Below are positions 45,581-54,135 of a stretch of DNA of 64,000 nucleotides, piece after piece. The DNA is from an uncultured Flavobacteriaceae bacterium. GTDB lineage: Bacteria; Bacteroidota; Bacteroidia; Flavobacteriales; Flavobacteriaceae. The translations under genes and the position numbers were made by a program. The notes under the pieces were generated by a model. The model was not told the DNA's origin and made no database searches. It saw only the letters and a list, made by a program, of their open reading frames with translations. The stretch is from assembly GCA_947503105.1 (NCBI GenBank), contig CANNCM010000002.1:205546-269545 (forward strand). Direction: 5' to 3'. How positions within the stretch are numbered: position 1 is the first letter of the stretch; each line of letters begins with the position of its first letter.

Positions 45581-47995
45581 ATGCCCACCAGAAGCAAAAC
45601 GGCTGATAACATTACTTTTGAAGAATTTAGATCAGAAGTTTTAAACGACTATGAGGTTGCTGTAACAAGTCGCGAATGCAGTCTTTTGGGACGAAGAGAG
45701 GTTCTTACTGGGAAGGCGAAATTTGGCATCTTTGGAGGTGGAAAAGAACTTCCTCAACTAGCGTGGGCCAAAGCTTTTAAAAACGGAGATTTTAGAGCTG
45801 GATATTATCGCGATCAAACGTTTATGATGGCCATTGGCGAACTCACCATTGAGCAGTTTTTTGCAGGACTGTATGCACACACCGACATCAATTTTGATCC
45901 CATGAGTGCAGGACGACAAATGGGAGGTCATTTTGTAACACATTCGCTAGATGACAACTACAATTGGAAAAACTTAACCGAGCAGAAAAATTCTAGTTCG
46001 GACATCTCTCCAACCGCAGGTCAAATGCCTCGACTTCTTGGTCTTGCACAAGCTTCAAAAGTGTATAAAACACTTGAAGGTTTTAAGGACTCTTACAAAT
46101 TTTCTAAACAAGGAAAAGAAGTTGCTTGGGGGACAATTGGAAATGCTAGTACAAGTGAAGGTTTGTTTTTTGAAACTATCAATGCTGCTGGTGTACTACA
46201 AGTGCCAATGGTCATTAGCGTTTGGGACGATGACTACGGTATTTCTGTGCATGCAAAACACCAAACAACAAAAGAAAATATCTCAAAAATTTTAAGTGGT
46301 TTTCAAAGAGATCATCAAGACAAAGGATACGAAATTTTAAATGTAAAAGGTTGGGATTATGTCGAACTCATCAATACTTACGAAAAAGCGGGCCGCATTG
46401 CAAGAGAAGAGCATGTACCTGTCCTTATTCATGTTGATGAACTAACACAACCTCAAGGCCATTCAACATCTGGTTCGCACGAACGCTATAAAAACCCTAA
46501 ACGCTTGCAATGGGAACGTACAAACGATTGTAATCTCAAATTTAGAAACTGGATTATTGCTAACAATATAGCCACTGAAGACGAATTATTTGATTTAGAC
46601 AAACAAATCAAAATAAAAGTTAAAGAAGGGCGTATAAAAGCATGGAATGACTTCTTAACTCCCATAAAAGCTGAGCAGTCAACTGCTATTGATTTGATTC
46701 GAAAAGCAGCAGCAAATTCGCCACAAAACGTGTTTATTGAGAAAGAAATATCTCGACTTGAAAACTTAAAAGATCCAATGCGAAAAGATGTTTTAGGGAC
46801 TTCAAGACGTATTTTGAAATATTTAATCAATGACAATTCTCCAGAAAAAAACAATTTGATTTCTTGGTTGAATGATTATTCAAAAATCACACAAGAAAAA
46901 TACAGCAGTTTATTGTACAGTGAATCTCATAAAAGTCCCAAAAACATAGAAGCCGTTGCTCCTACCTACGACTCAAATTCGGAGTTTGTCGATGGGCGCA
47001 TCATTTTGCGTGATAATTTTGATGAGATTTTTTCCAAATACCCCGAAGCACTAATCTTTGGTCAAGATTCTGGAGCTATTGGCGATGTTAATCAAGGACT
47101 CGAAGGCCTACAGGAAAAATATGGAGAAACACGTATTGCCGATGCAGGAATACGAGAAGCAACAATTATTGGTCAAGGTATTGGTATGGCATTGAGAGGA
47201 CTTCGTCCAATCGCAGAAATTCAATATCTGGATTATATTTTATACGCACTTCATACCATAAGTGATGACCTTTCGACCTTACATTACAGAACACTTGGAA
47301 AGCAAAAAGCGCCAATGATTATTAGAACAAGAGGTCACCGACTAGAAGGGATTTGGCACTCTGGTTCGCAAATGGGTGGACTTTTAGGTTTAATAAGAGG
47401 GATCAATATTTTAGTGCCTAGAAATATGACAAAAGCCGCAGGGTTTTATAACACACTACTAGAAAGTGATCAACCAGCACTTGTTATAGAATGTCTTAAC
47501 GGATATCGATTGAAAGAAAAGAAACCAAATAATTTAGGAACTTTTAAAACAAAAATAGGCGAAATTGAATGCCTCAAAGAAGGCACCGATATTACTATTA
47601 TTTCATACGGTTCAACACTGCGTATTGTTGAAGTCGCTGCACGAGAGCTTATAGAAGTTGGTATTGATGCTGAAGTGATTGATGTGCAATCACTAATCCC
47701 CTTTGATTTAAATCACGACATTGCAAAGAGCATTGCAAAAACAAACAGACTGTTGATTGTTGATGAAGACGTACCAGGAGGTGCTACTGGATATATTCTA
47801 ACTGAAATATTGAAACAAAACAATGTGTACGAGTCTCTAGATAGTAAACCTGAAACACTCACAGCGCAGCCACACCGTCCGGCTTATGGATCTGACGGAG
47901 ACTATTTTAGTAAACCCTCAAAAGAAGATATTTTTGAAGCTGTTTACAATATGCTCCACGAATCTGACCCGAATTCTTTCCCAAAACTACGTTAG
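45581..47995 (+). CDS. Branched-chain 2-oxoacid dehydrogenase E1, alpha and beta fused
   Basis: Thiamine diphosphate enzyme of 804 residues. The alpha-like half (1 to ~385) runs into the beta-like half (~460-804), which has IADAGIREATIIGQGIGMALRG near 525 and REATI-type motifs. It decarboxylates oxoacids from valine, leucine and isoleucine (or a related substrate) and passes the acyl group to lipoyl-E2. In the alpha half the ThDP motif reads GNASTSEG (187-194), with WDDDYGIS at 215-222. Classical enzymes have G(D/E)GxxSEG and RNNGYAIS there. E2 and E3 genes are not adjacent. The fused form is usual in Flavobacteriaceae. Confidence 0.9.
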   Translation: MPTRSKTADNITFEEFRSEVLNDYEVAVTSRECSLLGRREVLTGKAKFGIFGGGKELPQLAWAKAFKNGDFRAGYYRDQTFMMAIGELTIEQFFAGLYAHTDINFDPMSAGRQMGGHFVTHSLDDNYNWKNLTEQKNSSSDISPTAGQMPRLLGLAQASKVYKTLEGFKDSYKFSKQGKEVAWGTIGNASTSEGLFFETINAAGVLQVPMVISVWDDDYGISVHAKHQTTKENISKILSGFQRDHQDKGYEILNVKGWDYVELINTYEKAGRIAREEHVPVLIHVDELTQPQGHSTSGSHERYKNPKRLQWERTNDCNLKFRNWIIANNIATEDELFDLDKQIKIKVKEGRIKAWNDFLTPIKAEQSTAIDLIRKAAANSPQNVFIEKEISRLENLKDPMRKDVLGTSRRILKYLINDNSPEKNNLISWLNDYSKITQEKYSSLLYSESHKSPKNIEAVAPTYDSNSEFVDGRIILRDNFDEIFSKYPEALIFGQDSGAIGDVNQGLEGLQEKYGETRIADAGIREATIIGQGIGMALRGLRPIAEIQYLDYILYALHTISDDLSTLHYRTLGKQKAPMIIRTRGHRLEGIWHSGSQMGGLLGLIRGINILVPRNMTKAAGFYNTLLESDQPALVIECLNGYRLKEKKPNNLGTFKTKIGEIECLKEGTDITIISYGSTLRIVEVAARELIEVGIDAEVIDVQSLIPFDLNHDIAKSIAKTNRLLIVDEDVPGGATGYILTEILKQNNVYESLDSKPETLTAQPHRPAYGSDGDYFSKPSKEDIFEAVYNMLHESDPNSFPKLR

Positions 47996-48068
47996 AGAGT
48001 TTGTTCTGGTTGCACAAAACTTTCAAAAATTGTAATATTACAGAATAACTATAAAAGCCTATTCTTTA

Positions 48069-49550
48069 ATGGAACAACCAAACACCCAATCCTCCGATCC
48101 AAAACATGTCCACATTGTAGAAAACAAAGAGCTCTCCATTGGAGAAGCACTGATACCTGTTGTTGCACTTGTTTTGATGCTATTTTATAACGTATTTTTT
48201 GTTTTTGGTGATGATGCACTAAGTGGCAGTAATCAATTTTTACTACTCCTAGGCGCCGCCGTTGCTGCAGTAGTTGGATTTTTTAACAATGTTAGCTACA
48301 AACAAATGATTGATGAAGTTGCCGAAAACTTAAAAACCACCACAGGCGCTTTGCTCATTTTACTTATGGTAGGGGCTTTGGCAGGAACTTGGCTTGTTAG
48401 TGGAATCATTCCGACAATGATTTATTATGGCTTGCAAATTTTAAATCCTACATTTTTTCTAGTGGCATGTGTGCTCATTTGTGCGATCATCTCTATTGCA
48501 ACAGGAAGCAGCTGGACAACCTCTGCAACTGTAGGTATTGCGCTAATTGGCATTGGAGAAACATTAGGAATTTCTTTGGGAATGACTGCAGGAGCTGTAC
48601 TTTCTGGCGCCTACTTTGGTGATAAAATGTCGCCGCTAAGCGATACAACAAATTTAGCACCCGCCATGGCGGGGGGCGATCTGTTTGATCACATCAAATA
48701 TATGACGATCACAACCGTGCCAACTTTTGTCATTACTTTAATCCTTTTTTTGATTATTGGGTTAAATCTAGACATATCTGGAACACCTGATATTTCAGAT
48801 AAGCTTGAAGCCATTGGCAGTGCCTTCCATATTTCTCCTCTCCTATTTATTGTGCCTATTATTGTTATTGTTTTGATTGTTAAAAAAACACCTCCGCTCG
48901 TGGCCTTACTCCTAGGAACTCTTTTGGCAGCGATTGCTGCGATTATTGCACAACCGCATATATTAGCTCAAATTGCTGGAGTGGAAACGCTCAGTTTTGA
49001 ATCGGCATACAAAGGCGTAATGCAAGCCATGACTGTTGATACTGCTGTAGAAACATCAAGCTTGGAGCTCAACGATTTGTTCTCTTCTGGAGGAATGAGT
49101 GGAATGTTAGGTACCATCTGGTTGATTATTTGTGCTATGGTTTTTGGTGGTGTGATGGACGCCATTGGTGCTTTATCGCGTATAAGTAGGGCACTTCTAA
49201 GCTTGGCAACAACAACATTTGGACTCTTTGCAAGTACAGTCGCCAGTTGTTTAGCACTTAATGTTACTGCATCCGACCAGTATCTTGCTCTAGTTGTTCC
49301 TGGAAAAATGTTCAAAAAAGCATACAAAGACAGAGATTTAGCACCAGAAAACTTAAGCCGAACTTTAGAAGATTCTGGCACTGTAACCTCTGTACTAGTA
49401 CCGTGGAATACCTGTGGTGCATATCAAAGTGGTGTGTTGGGCGTTTCTGTAGCGGATTATTTTTTATACGCCTTTTTCAATTGGATCAGTCCATTTATGA
49501 CATTGCTAGTTGCCGCATTACATATCAAAATTAAACAACTTAAGCGTTAA
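48069..49550 (+). CDS. nhaC: Na+/H+ antiporter, NhaC family
   Basis: A 493-residue inner-membrane protein with about 11-12 hydrophobic helices. Signatures are ATGSSWTTSATVGIALIGIGE near residue 143, and GAYFGDKMSPLSDTTNLAPAMAG near 185. A matching second half has ASDQYLALVVPGKMF near 400 and VPWNTCGAYQSGVLGV near 443. It expels sodium (or lithium) in exchange for protons, which suits a marine or salt-exposed habitat. A hydrophilic 30-residue N-terminus precedes the first helix. It has no obvious operon partner. Confidence 0.93.
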   Translation: MEQPNTQSSDPKHVHIVENKELSIGEALIPVVALVLMLFYNVFFVFGDDALSGSNQFLLLLGAAVAAVVGFFNNVSYKQMIDEVAENLKTTTGALLILLMVGALAGTWLVSGIIPTMIYYGLQILNPTFFLVACVLICAIISIATGSSWTTSATVGIALIGIGETLGISLGMTAGAVLSGAYFGDKMSPLSDTTNLAPAMAGGDLFDHIKYMTITTVPTFVITLILFLIIGLNLDISGTPDISDKLEAIGSAFHISPLLFIVPIIVIVLIVKKTPPLVALLLGTLLAAIAAIIAQPHILAQIAGVETLSFESAYKGVMQAMTVDTAVETSSLELNDLFSSGGMSGMLGTIWLIICAMVFGGVMDAIGALSRISRALLSLATTTFGLFASTVASCLALNVTASDQYLALVVPGKMFKKAYKDRDLAPENLSRTLEDSGTVTSVLVPWNTCGAYQSGVLGVSVADYFLYAFFNWISPFMTLLVAALHIKIKQLKR

Positions 49551-49612
49551 AAAAAAGGATCAATTATTTAGATAATTTTAACTTATAGTAAGATAAGAAA
49601 TTATAATTTTGT

Positions 49613-49647
49613 TTTGTCAAATAAACTCCAAATCTGGACTATATTTG
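49613..49647 (+). promoter_or_regulatory. Candidate promoter of the peroxiredoxin operon
   Basis: TTTG (49613-49616), N23, TATATTTG (49640-49647). It lies 34 nt before the ATG of the peroxiredoxin gene. No OxyR-like palindrome is evident around it. Confidence 0.55.
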
Positions 49648-49681
49648 TCATCTAATTATTAAACTTTAAAACTCAAAAATT

Positions 49682-50320
49682 ATGTCATTTGTAGGAAAAA
49701 AATTTCCAAATTTAGCAGTGGACGCCATGAACGAAATGGGCGATACATTCAAAGTTAATGTTTTGGAAGAAGCGGTCAATAATAAAAAGAAAGTTGTATT
49801 ATTCTGGTATCCAAAAGATTTTACTTTTGTTTGTCCAACAGAATTGCATGCTTTTGAAGCTGCGAAAGCAGAATTTGAAAAAAGAAACTGTATCGTTATT
49901 GGTGCATCTTGTGACACTCCAGAAGTGCATTTTGCTTGGTTGTCTACTTCAAAAGATAACGGAGGTATCGAGGGTGTAACTTATCCTATACTGGCCGATT
50001 CTAACAGAAACCTATCCTCTACTCTAGGAATTTTAGACATCAAAAATGAGGAATATAACGAAGAAACTGGTGTAGTCACTGTCGAAGGCGATAATGTAAC
50101 TTACAGAGCAACTTACATCATCGATGAAGAAGGAACTGTAGTACACGAAAGTGTAAATGATATGCCATTAGGGCGTAATGTATCGGAATTTATTCGATTG
50201 GTAGATGCCTACACGCACGTGCAAGAAAAAGGTGAAGTTTGTCCTGCCAACTGGGAAGAAGGTAAAGACGCCATGCAAGCCAATGCCAAAAGTACAGCAG
50301 ATTACTTATCATCACACTAA
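49682..50320 (+). CDS. 2-Cys peroxiredoxin (AhpC/Prx type)
   Basis: Reduces hydrogen peroxide and organic peroxides using thiols. The protein is 212 residues. The peroxidatic cysteine is C51 in FTFVCPTE, and the resolving cysteine is C187 in GEVCPANW. Together they mark the typical 2-Cys class with a thioredoxin-type reductant. The thioredoxin gene that follows by 13 bp is the natural electron donor. Length and C-terminal extension fit the AhpC/Prx1 subgroup. There is no ahpF nearby. Confidence 0.95.
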   Translation: MSFVGKKFPNLAVDAMNEMGDTFKVNVLEEAVNNKKKVVLFWYPKDFTFVCPTELHAFEAAKAEFEKRNCIVIGASCDTPEVHFAWLSTSKDNGGIEGVTYPILADSNRNLSSTLGILDIKNEEYNEETGVVTVEGDNVTYRATYIIDEEGTVVHESVNDMPLGRNVSEFIRLVDAYTHVQEKGEVCPANWEEGKDAMQANAKSTADYLSSH

Positions 50321-50333
50321 AACTTTATAAATA

Positions 50334-50645
50334 ATGCAAGAACTTACTCAAGATAATTTAAAATCTGTAGTATCCGAACACGATACCGTTGTGGTACAAT
50401 ATTCTGCCACATGGTGTGGGAATTGCCGTATCATGAAGCCGAAAGTAAAAAAATTGGCTGCCGAACAACCAAATATCACTTTTGTGATTGCAGATGCTGA
50501 GAAGTTTCCTGAAAGTAGAGCTCTAGCTAAGGTGGATAACTTACCAACGTTTGCAACATTTAAAAATGGGGTTTTTGTCAATCAAGTACAGACCAATAAA
50601 TTTGACGTACTAAAAACACTTGTCGATGAAGTTGCCAGTCATTAA
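50334..50645 (+). CDS. Thioredoxin-family protein with CGNC active site
   Basis: A 103-residue thioredoxin fold. The active site is WCGNC (C28 and C31), with Asn where classical thioredoxin has Pro, which would be expected to raise or shift the redox potential. The cis-Pro is in VDNLPTFATF. It is 13 bp after the peroxiredoxin, so it probably serves as its reductant. The 3' end overlaps the next gene by 20 bp. Confidence 0.9.
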   Translation: MQELTQDNLKSVVSEHDTVVVQYSATWCGNCRIMKPKVKKLAAEQPNITFVIADAEKFPESRALAKVDNLPTFATFKNGVFVNQVQTNKFDVLKTLVDEVASH

Positions 50646-50883
50646 GCATTTAAATAAATTCATTCAAGAAAATGATGAAGATTACATCATTGAAACTCTT
50701 GAGACTTTGGAAAATCTTACGGAAGTCCCAAGTTTGAAAGATGAAGAATTGGATGTCATTGGTGAGATAATTTCGAATATGTATGGTGCTTTGGAAGTGC
50801 ATAAAATGATCAAATCTGGTACACCAGAAAAAGAAGCCCTTAATACGTTTATGAAACGTGTTTTGGGTTCTATAGATACCTAA
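50626..50883 (+). CDS. Small conserved protein, DUF6952-like
   Basis: An 85-residue protein starting at ATG 50626 (MKLPVIKHLNKFIQ); a TTG two codons earlier is possible. It is helical and acidic, with EDYIIETLETLENLTEVPSLKDEELDVIGEI, and has no cysteine. It always seems to accompany a peroxiredoxin and a thioredoxin in Flavobacteriaceae, by recollection. It overlaps the thioredoxin gene by 20 bp, which argues for coupled translation. A role as partner or regulator of the peroxide system is inference only. Confidence 0.75.
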   Translation: MKLPVIKHLNKFIQENDEDYIIETLETLENLTEVPSLKDEELDVIGEIISNMYGALEVHKMIKSGTPEKEALNTFMKRVLGSIDT

Positions 50884-50903
50884 CAAAAACCGTTAGCATA
50901 CAC

Positions 50904-50938
50904 AAACCATCCTGAACTTGTTTCAGGGTGGTTTTTTT
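50904..50938 (+). terminator. Intrinsic terminator of the peroxiredoxin operon
   Basis: AAACCATCCTGAA (50904-50916) pairs with TTCAGGGTGGTTT (50922-50934), 13 bp with one T-G wobble and a 5-nt loop. T residues follow to 50938. A strong, classical terminator. Confidence 0.88.
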
Positions 50939-51014
50939 ATTTACAATAATTTTCTGTTACGTAATCAAATAAAGTTTATTAATTTGTATTTTTGTTAAGA
51001 ACCACAATAAGAAT

Positions 51015-53390
51015 ATGACCAGAACATCGGCCAAAAAAAGCAAAAAATCAATTCTTCCAGAGCTAACACTAACAAACCCACAACGTCTTGTTTTTGGTAG
51101 TTTTTTGGTGATTTTAGGGCTATTGATTTTTATTTCAATTCTATCTTACTTCTTTACAGGAAATAGCGACCAAAGTGTACTCAATAATTTTACAGATAGA
51201 TCTGCAGTCAGCAATAATTGGTTGAGTAAAATTGGGGCATGGATTAGTCATCTATTAGTTTTTAAAGGCTTTGGAATTGCTTCATTTCTCTTTTCAGGTT
51301 TATTTATTGTTTCTGGTGCTACCGTTTTGATGAACACCTCAAAACAGCGGCTATTTAGCCACTGGATATGGGGTGTGCTTGCCATTATATGGCTTTCGAT
51401 TTCAATGGGTTATGCGTTCAAATCTTTACCCAACCTAGGAGGAACTATAGGGTATCAACTCAATCTATTTCTCCAAGATTATATTGGTAAAATTGGAACA
51501 GCTTTGCTCCTACTTTTTGGCTTTATTTGTTATATCGCTATTCGTTTCAAAACAACACCACAACAAATTGCAAAACTATTTTCAATTCAAACAAAGAAAA
51601 CTTCTATAGATCCAGCGGAAACAAAAGAAACACTAGAACATACTTTTGATAATGTCAAAGCAGACACAGAAGAAAAGTCCGAAAGTTCTACTTTTGAAAC
51701 CCCTTTAATGAACTTAGAACCAACAATTCAAAATCATTCTAGTATTACCAAAAAAGAAGATCCTATTGAAGAAGTAGCTGATAAACCTGGCGTAAAAATG
51801 GAAGTTACCATAGCGACAGAGGAGCGTTCAGAAACGGATAATTTAGCAGCTAAATTGGTAGAAGATTTTGGTGAAGTTGATCCAACTCTAGAGCTTTCAA
51901 AATTTGTTTACCCGCCTATAGATTTGCTTAAAAAATACGACACAGAGGGTATAACCATCGATCAAGAGGAATTAGAAGACAACAAGAATAGAATTGTTGA
52001 TACACTAAACAATTATAAAATTGGGATCAGTAGTATCAAAGCAACCGTTGGTCCAACAGTAACGCTTTATGAAATCATTCCAGAAGCAGGAATACGCATT
52101 TCAAAAATTAAAAATCTTGAAGACGATATCGCTCTTTCGCTTTCGGCCCTAGGCATTCGTATCATTGCACCAATACCAGGACGTGGAACTATCGGTATTG
52201 AAGTTCCAAATAAAAATGCAACTATCGTTTCGATGAATTCGGTAATTGCTTCTCAAAAATTTCAGAACTCTGAAATGGAACTTCCAGTCGCTTTAGGCAA
52301 AACTATCAGTAATGAAACTTTTGTTGTCGATTTGGCCAAAATGCCACATTTGCTAATGGCTGGAGCTACAGGACAAGGGAAATCTGTAGGATTAAATGCA
52401 GTGTTGACTTCATTACTTTACAAAAAGCATCCTGCTGAAGTCAAATTTGTTTTGGTTGACCCTAAAAAAGTTGAATTGACATTATTCAATAAAATAGAGC
52501 GTCATTATTTGGCCAAACTCCCCGACTCTGAAGATGCTATAATCACAGACAATACAAAAGTAATCAACACTCTAAATTCGCTGTGTATCGAAATGGACAA
52601 CCGCTACGATTTGCTCAAATCGGCATTTTGTAGAAATATTAAAGAATATAACACCAAATTTAAAGCTAGAAAATTAAACCCAAATGACGGGCATAAATTT
52701 TTACCATATATCGTTTTGGTGGTGGATGAATTTGCAGACTTGATTATGACTGCTGGCAAAGAAGTTGAAACCCCAATTGCGCGATTGGCACAACTCGCAA
52801 GAGCTATTGGAATTCATTTGATTATCGCCACACAACGCCCCTCTGTAAATGTAATCACAGGAATAATAAAAGCCAACTTCCCAGCGCGAATTGCTTTTAG
52901 AGTAACCTCAAAAATTGATTCTAGAACAATTTTAGATAGCTCTGGTGCCGACCAGTTGATTGGTAGAGGTGATATGCTCTATACACAGGGTAATGATTTG
53001 GTACGTATCCAATGTGCTTTTGTTGATACGCCCGAAGTTGAACGACTCACAGCGTTTATAGGCGCACAAAAAGCCTATGCTAGCGCATACATTTTACCAG
53101 AATACATTAGTGAAGAATCTGGCACAAGTCTTGATATTGATATCAACGACAGAGATAAACTTTTTCGTGAAGCTGCAGAAGTTATTGTTACTGCGCAACA
53201 AGGTTCGGCATCATTACTTCAACGCAAATTGAAATTGGGCTACAACCGTGCAGGACGACTGATAGACCAATTGGAAGCTGCTGGAATCGTAGGGCCTTTT
53301 GAAGGTAGCAAAGCACGACAAGTTTTGGTCTCTGATTTAGTAGCACTAAATCAATTATTAGATAATGAAGCATCTACACCAAATTTATAG
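51015..53390 (+). CDS. ftsK: FtsK/SpoIIIE DNA translocase
   Basis: Septal DNA pump that clears chromosomes at division and activates XerCD at dif. The protein is 791 residues. Four membrane helices lie in about 25-175. A charged linker of ~100 residues precedes the motor. Walker A is GATGQGKSVGLNAV near residue 451, Walker B is VLVVDEFADLI near 575, and IATQRPSVNVITG follows near 604. The C-terminal gamma domain (YNRAGRLIDQLEAAGIVG) binds KOPS-type motifs. It starts the ftsK-lolA-lptF/G-ribB run. TATTTTTG at 50987-50994 may be its -7 box. The cognate XerD-like recombinase is at 60947. Confidence 0.97.
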   Translation: MTRTSAKKSKKSILPELTLTNPQRLVFGSFLVILGLLIFISILSYFFTGNSDQSVLNNFTDRSAVSNNWLSKIGAWISHLLVFKGFGIASFLFSGLFIVSGATVLMNTSKQRLFSHWIWGVLAIIWLSISMGYAFKSLPNLGGTIGYQLNLFLQDYIGKIGTALLLLFGFICYIAIRFKTTPQQIAKLFSIQTKKTSIDPAETKETLEHTFDNVKADTEEKSESSTFETPLMNLEPTIQNHSSITKKEDPIEEVADKPGVKMEVTIATEERSETDNLAAKLVEDFGEVDPTLELSKFVYPPIDLLKKYDTEGITIDQEELEDNKNRIVDTLNNYKIGISSIKATVGPTVTLYEIIPEAGIRISKIKNLEDDIALSLSALGIRIIAPIPGRGTIGIEVPNKNATIVSMNSVIASQKFQNSEMELPVALGKTISNETFVVDLAKMPHLLMAGATGQGKSVGLNAVLTSLLYKKHPAEVKFVLVDPKKVELTLFNKIERHYLAKLPDSEDAIITDNTKVINTLNSLCIEMDNRYDLLKSAFCRNIKEYNTKFKARKLNPNDGHKFLPYIVLVVDEFADLIMTAGKEVETPIARLAQLARAIGIHLIIATQRPSVNVITGIIKANFPARIAFRVTSKIDSRTILDSSGADQLIGRGDMLYTQGNDLVRIQCAFVDTPEVERLTAFIGAQKAYASAYILPEYISEESGTSLDIDINDRDKLFREAAEVIVTAQQGSASLLQRKLKLGYNRAGRLIDQLEAAGIVGPFEGSKARQVLVSDLVALNQLLDNEASTPNL

Positions 53391-53449
53391 CTACAACGCA
53401 GAACGTTTAACATGGCTATTTCAAAACTGCTTTAAGCAAATCCATACCA

Positions 53450-54127
53450 ATGAAAAACAATAATTTTAAACACAAAAAATTCATTCAAGTTTATAGTCTT
53501 CTTTTCGCATTTTTAATGAGCAGTATAAGTTTTGCTCAGTCCAAAGATCCAAAAGCCAAACAACTTTTGAATGAAGTCAATGCGAAAGTTAATAGCTACG
53601 ACAATATTCAAATTTCTTTTAAATATGTTTTAGAAAACGAATCGGAAAATATTCGTCAAGAAACCAAAGGGAAAGTAACTTTGGAAGGTGATAAATATGT
53701 GCTAGATGTTTTGGGAATTCAACGTATTTATGATGGTGAAACACTATACACCATCAGTCCAGAAGACGAAGAAGTCACAATTTCTAAAGAAAATCCAGAT
53801 GAAGAAAACACCATAGCACCAAGTCAATTATTATCTTTTTTTGAATCTGGTTATAATTATACTTTAGACATCATACAAGACAAAATGGGTCGAAAAATTC
53901 AGTACATCAAACTTACGCCAATTGATTCCTCTTCTGAAGTGAAATTTGCTTTGCTTGGTATTGATATTAAAACAAAACATATCTACAATCTGATTGAAAT
54001 TGGAGAAAATAAGACCAAAACAACATTAAATGTATTAGAATTTATCACGAATACTCCCCTTCCACAATCTTTTTTTACCTTTGACGCCTCTAAATACAGC
54101 GCTTATTATATCAATAATTTAGACTAA
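53450..54127 (+). CDS. lolA: Outer-membrane lipoprotein carrier LolA
   Basis: Periplasmic chaperone that ferries lipoproteins to the outer membrane. The protein is 225 residues with an N-terminal signal peptide (MKNNNFKHKKF, then a hydrophobic stretch, ending SFAQ near residue 30). KAKQLLNEVNAKVNSYDNIQISF and GKVTLEGDKYVL match the LolA half-barrel, and IDIKTKHIYNLIEIGENKT the later strands. The next gene is the LptF/G permease; the pair is a common Bacteroidota envelope unit. Confidence 0.92.
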   Translation: MKNNNFKHKKFIQVYSLLFAFLMSSISFAQSKDPKAKQLLNEVNAKVNSYDNIQISFKYVLENESENIRQETKGKVTLEGDKYVLDVLGIQRIYDGETLYTISPEDEEVTISKENPDEENTIAPSQLLSFFESGYNYTLDIIQDKMGRKIQYIKLTPIDSSSEVKFALLGIDIKTKHIYNLIEIGENKTKTTLNVLEFITNTPLPQSFFTFDASKYSAYYINNLD

Positions 54128-54135
54128 GGCAAAAT

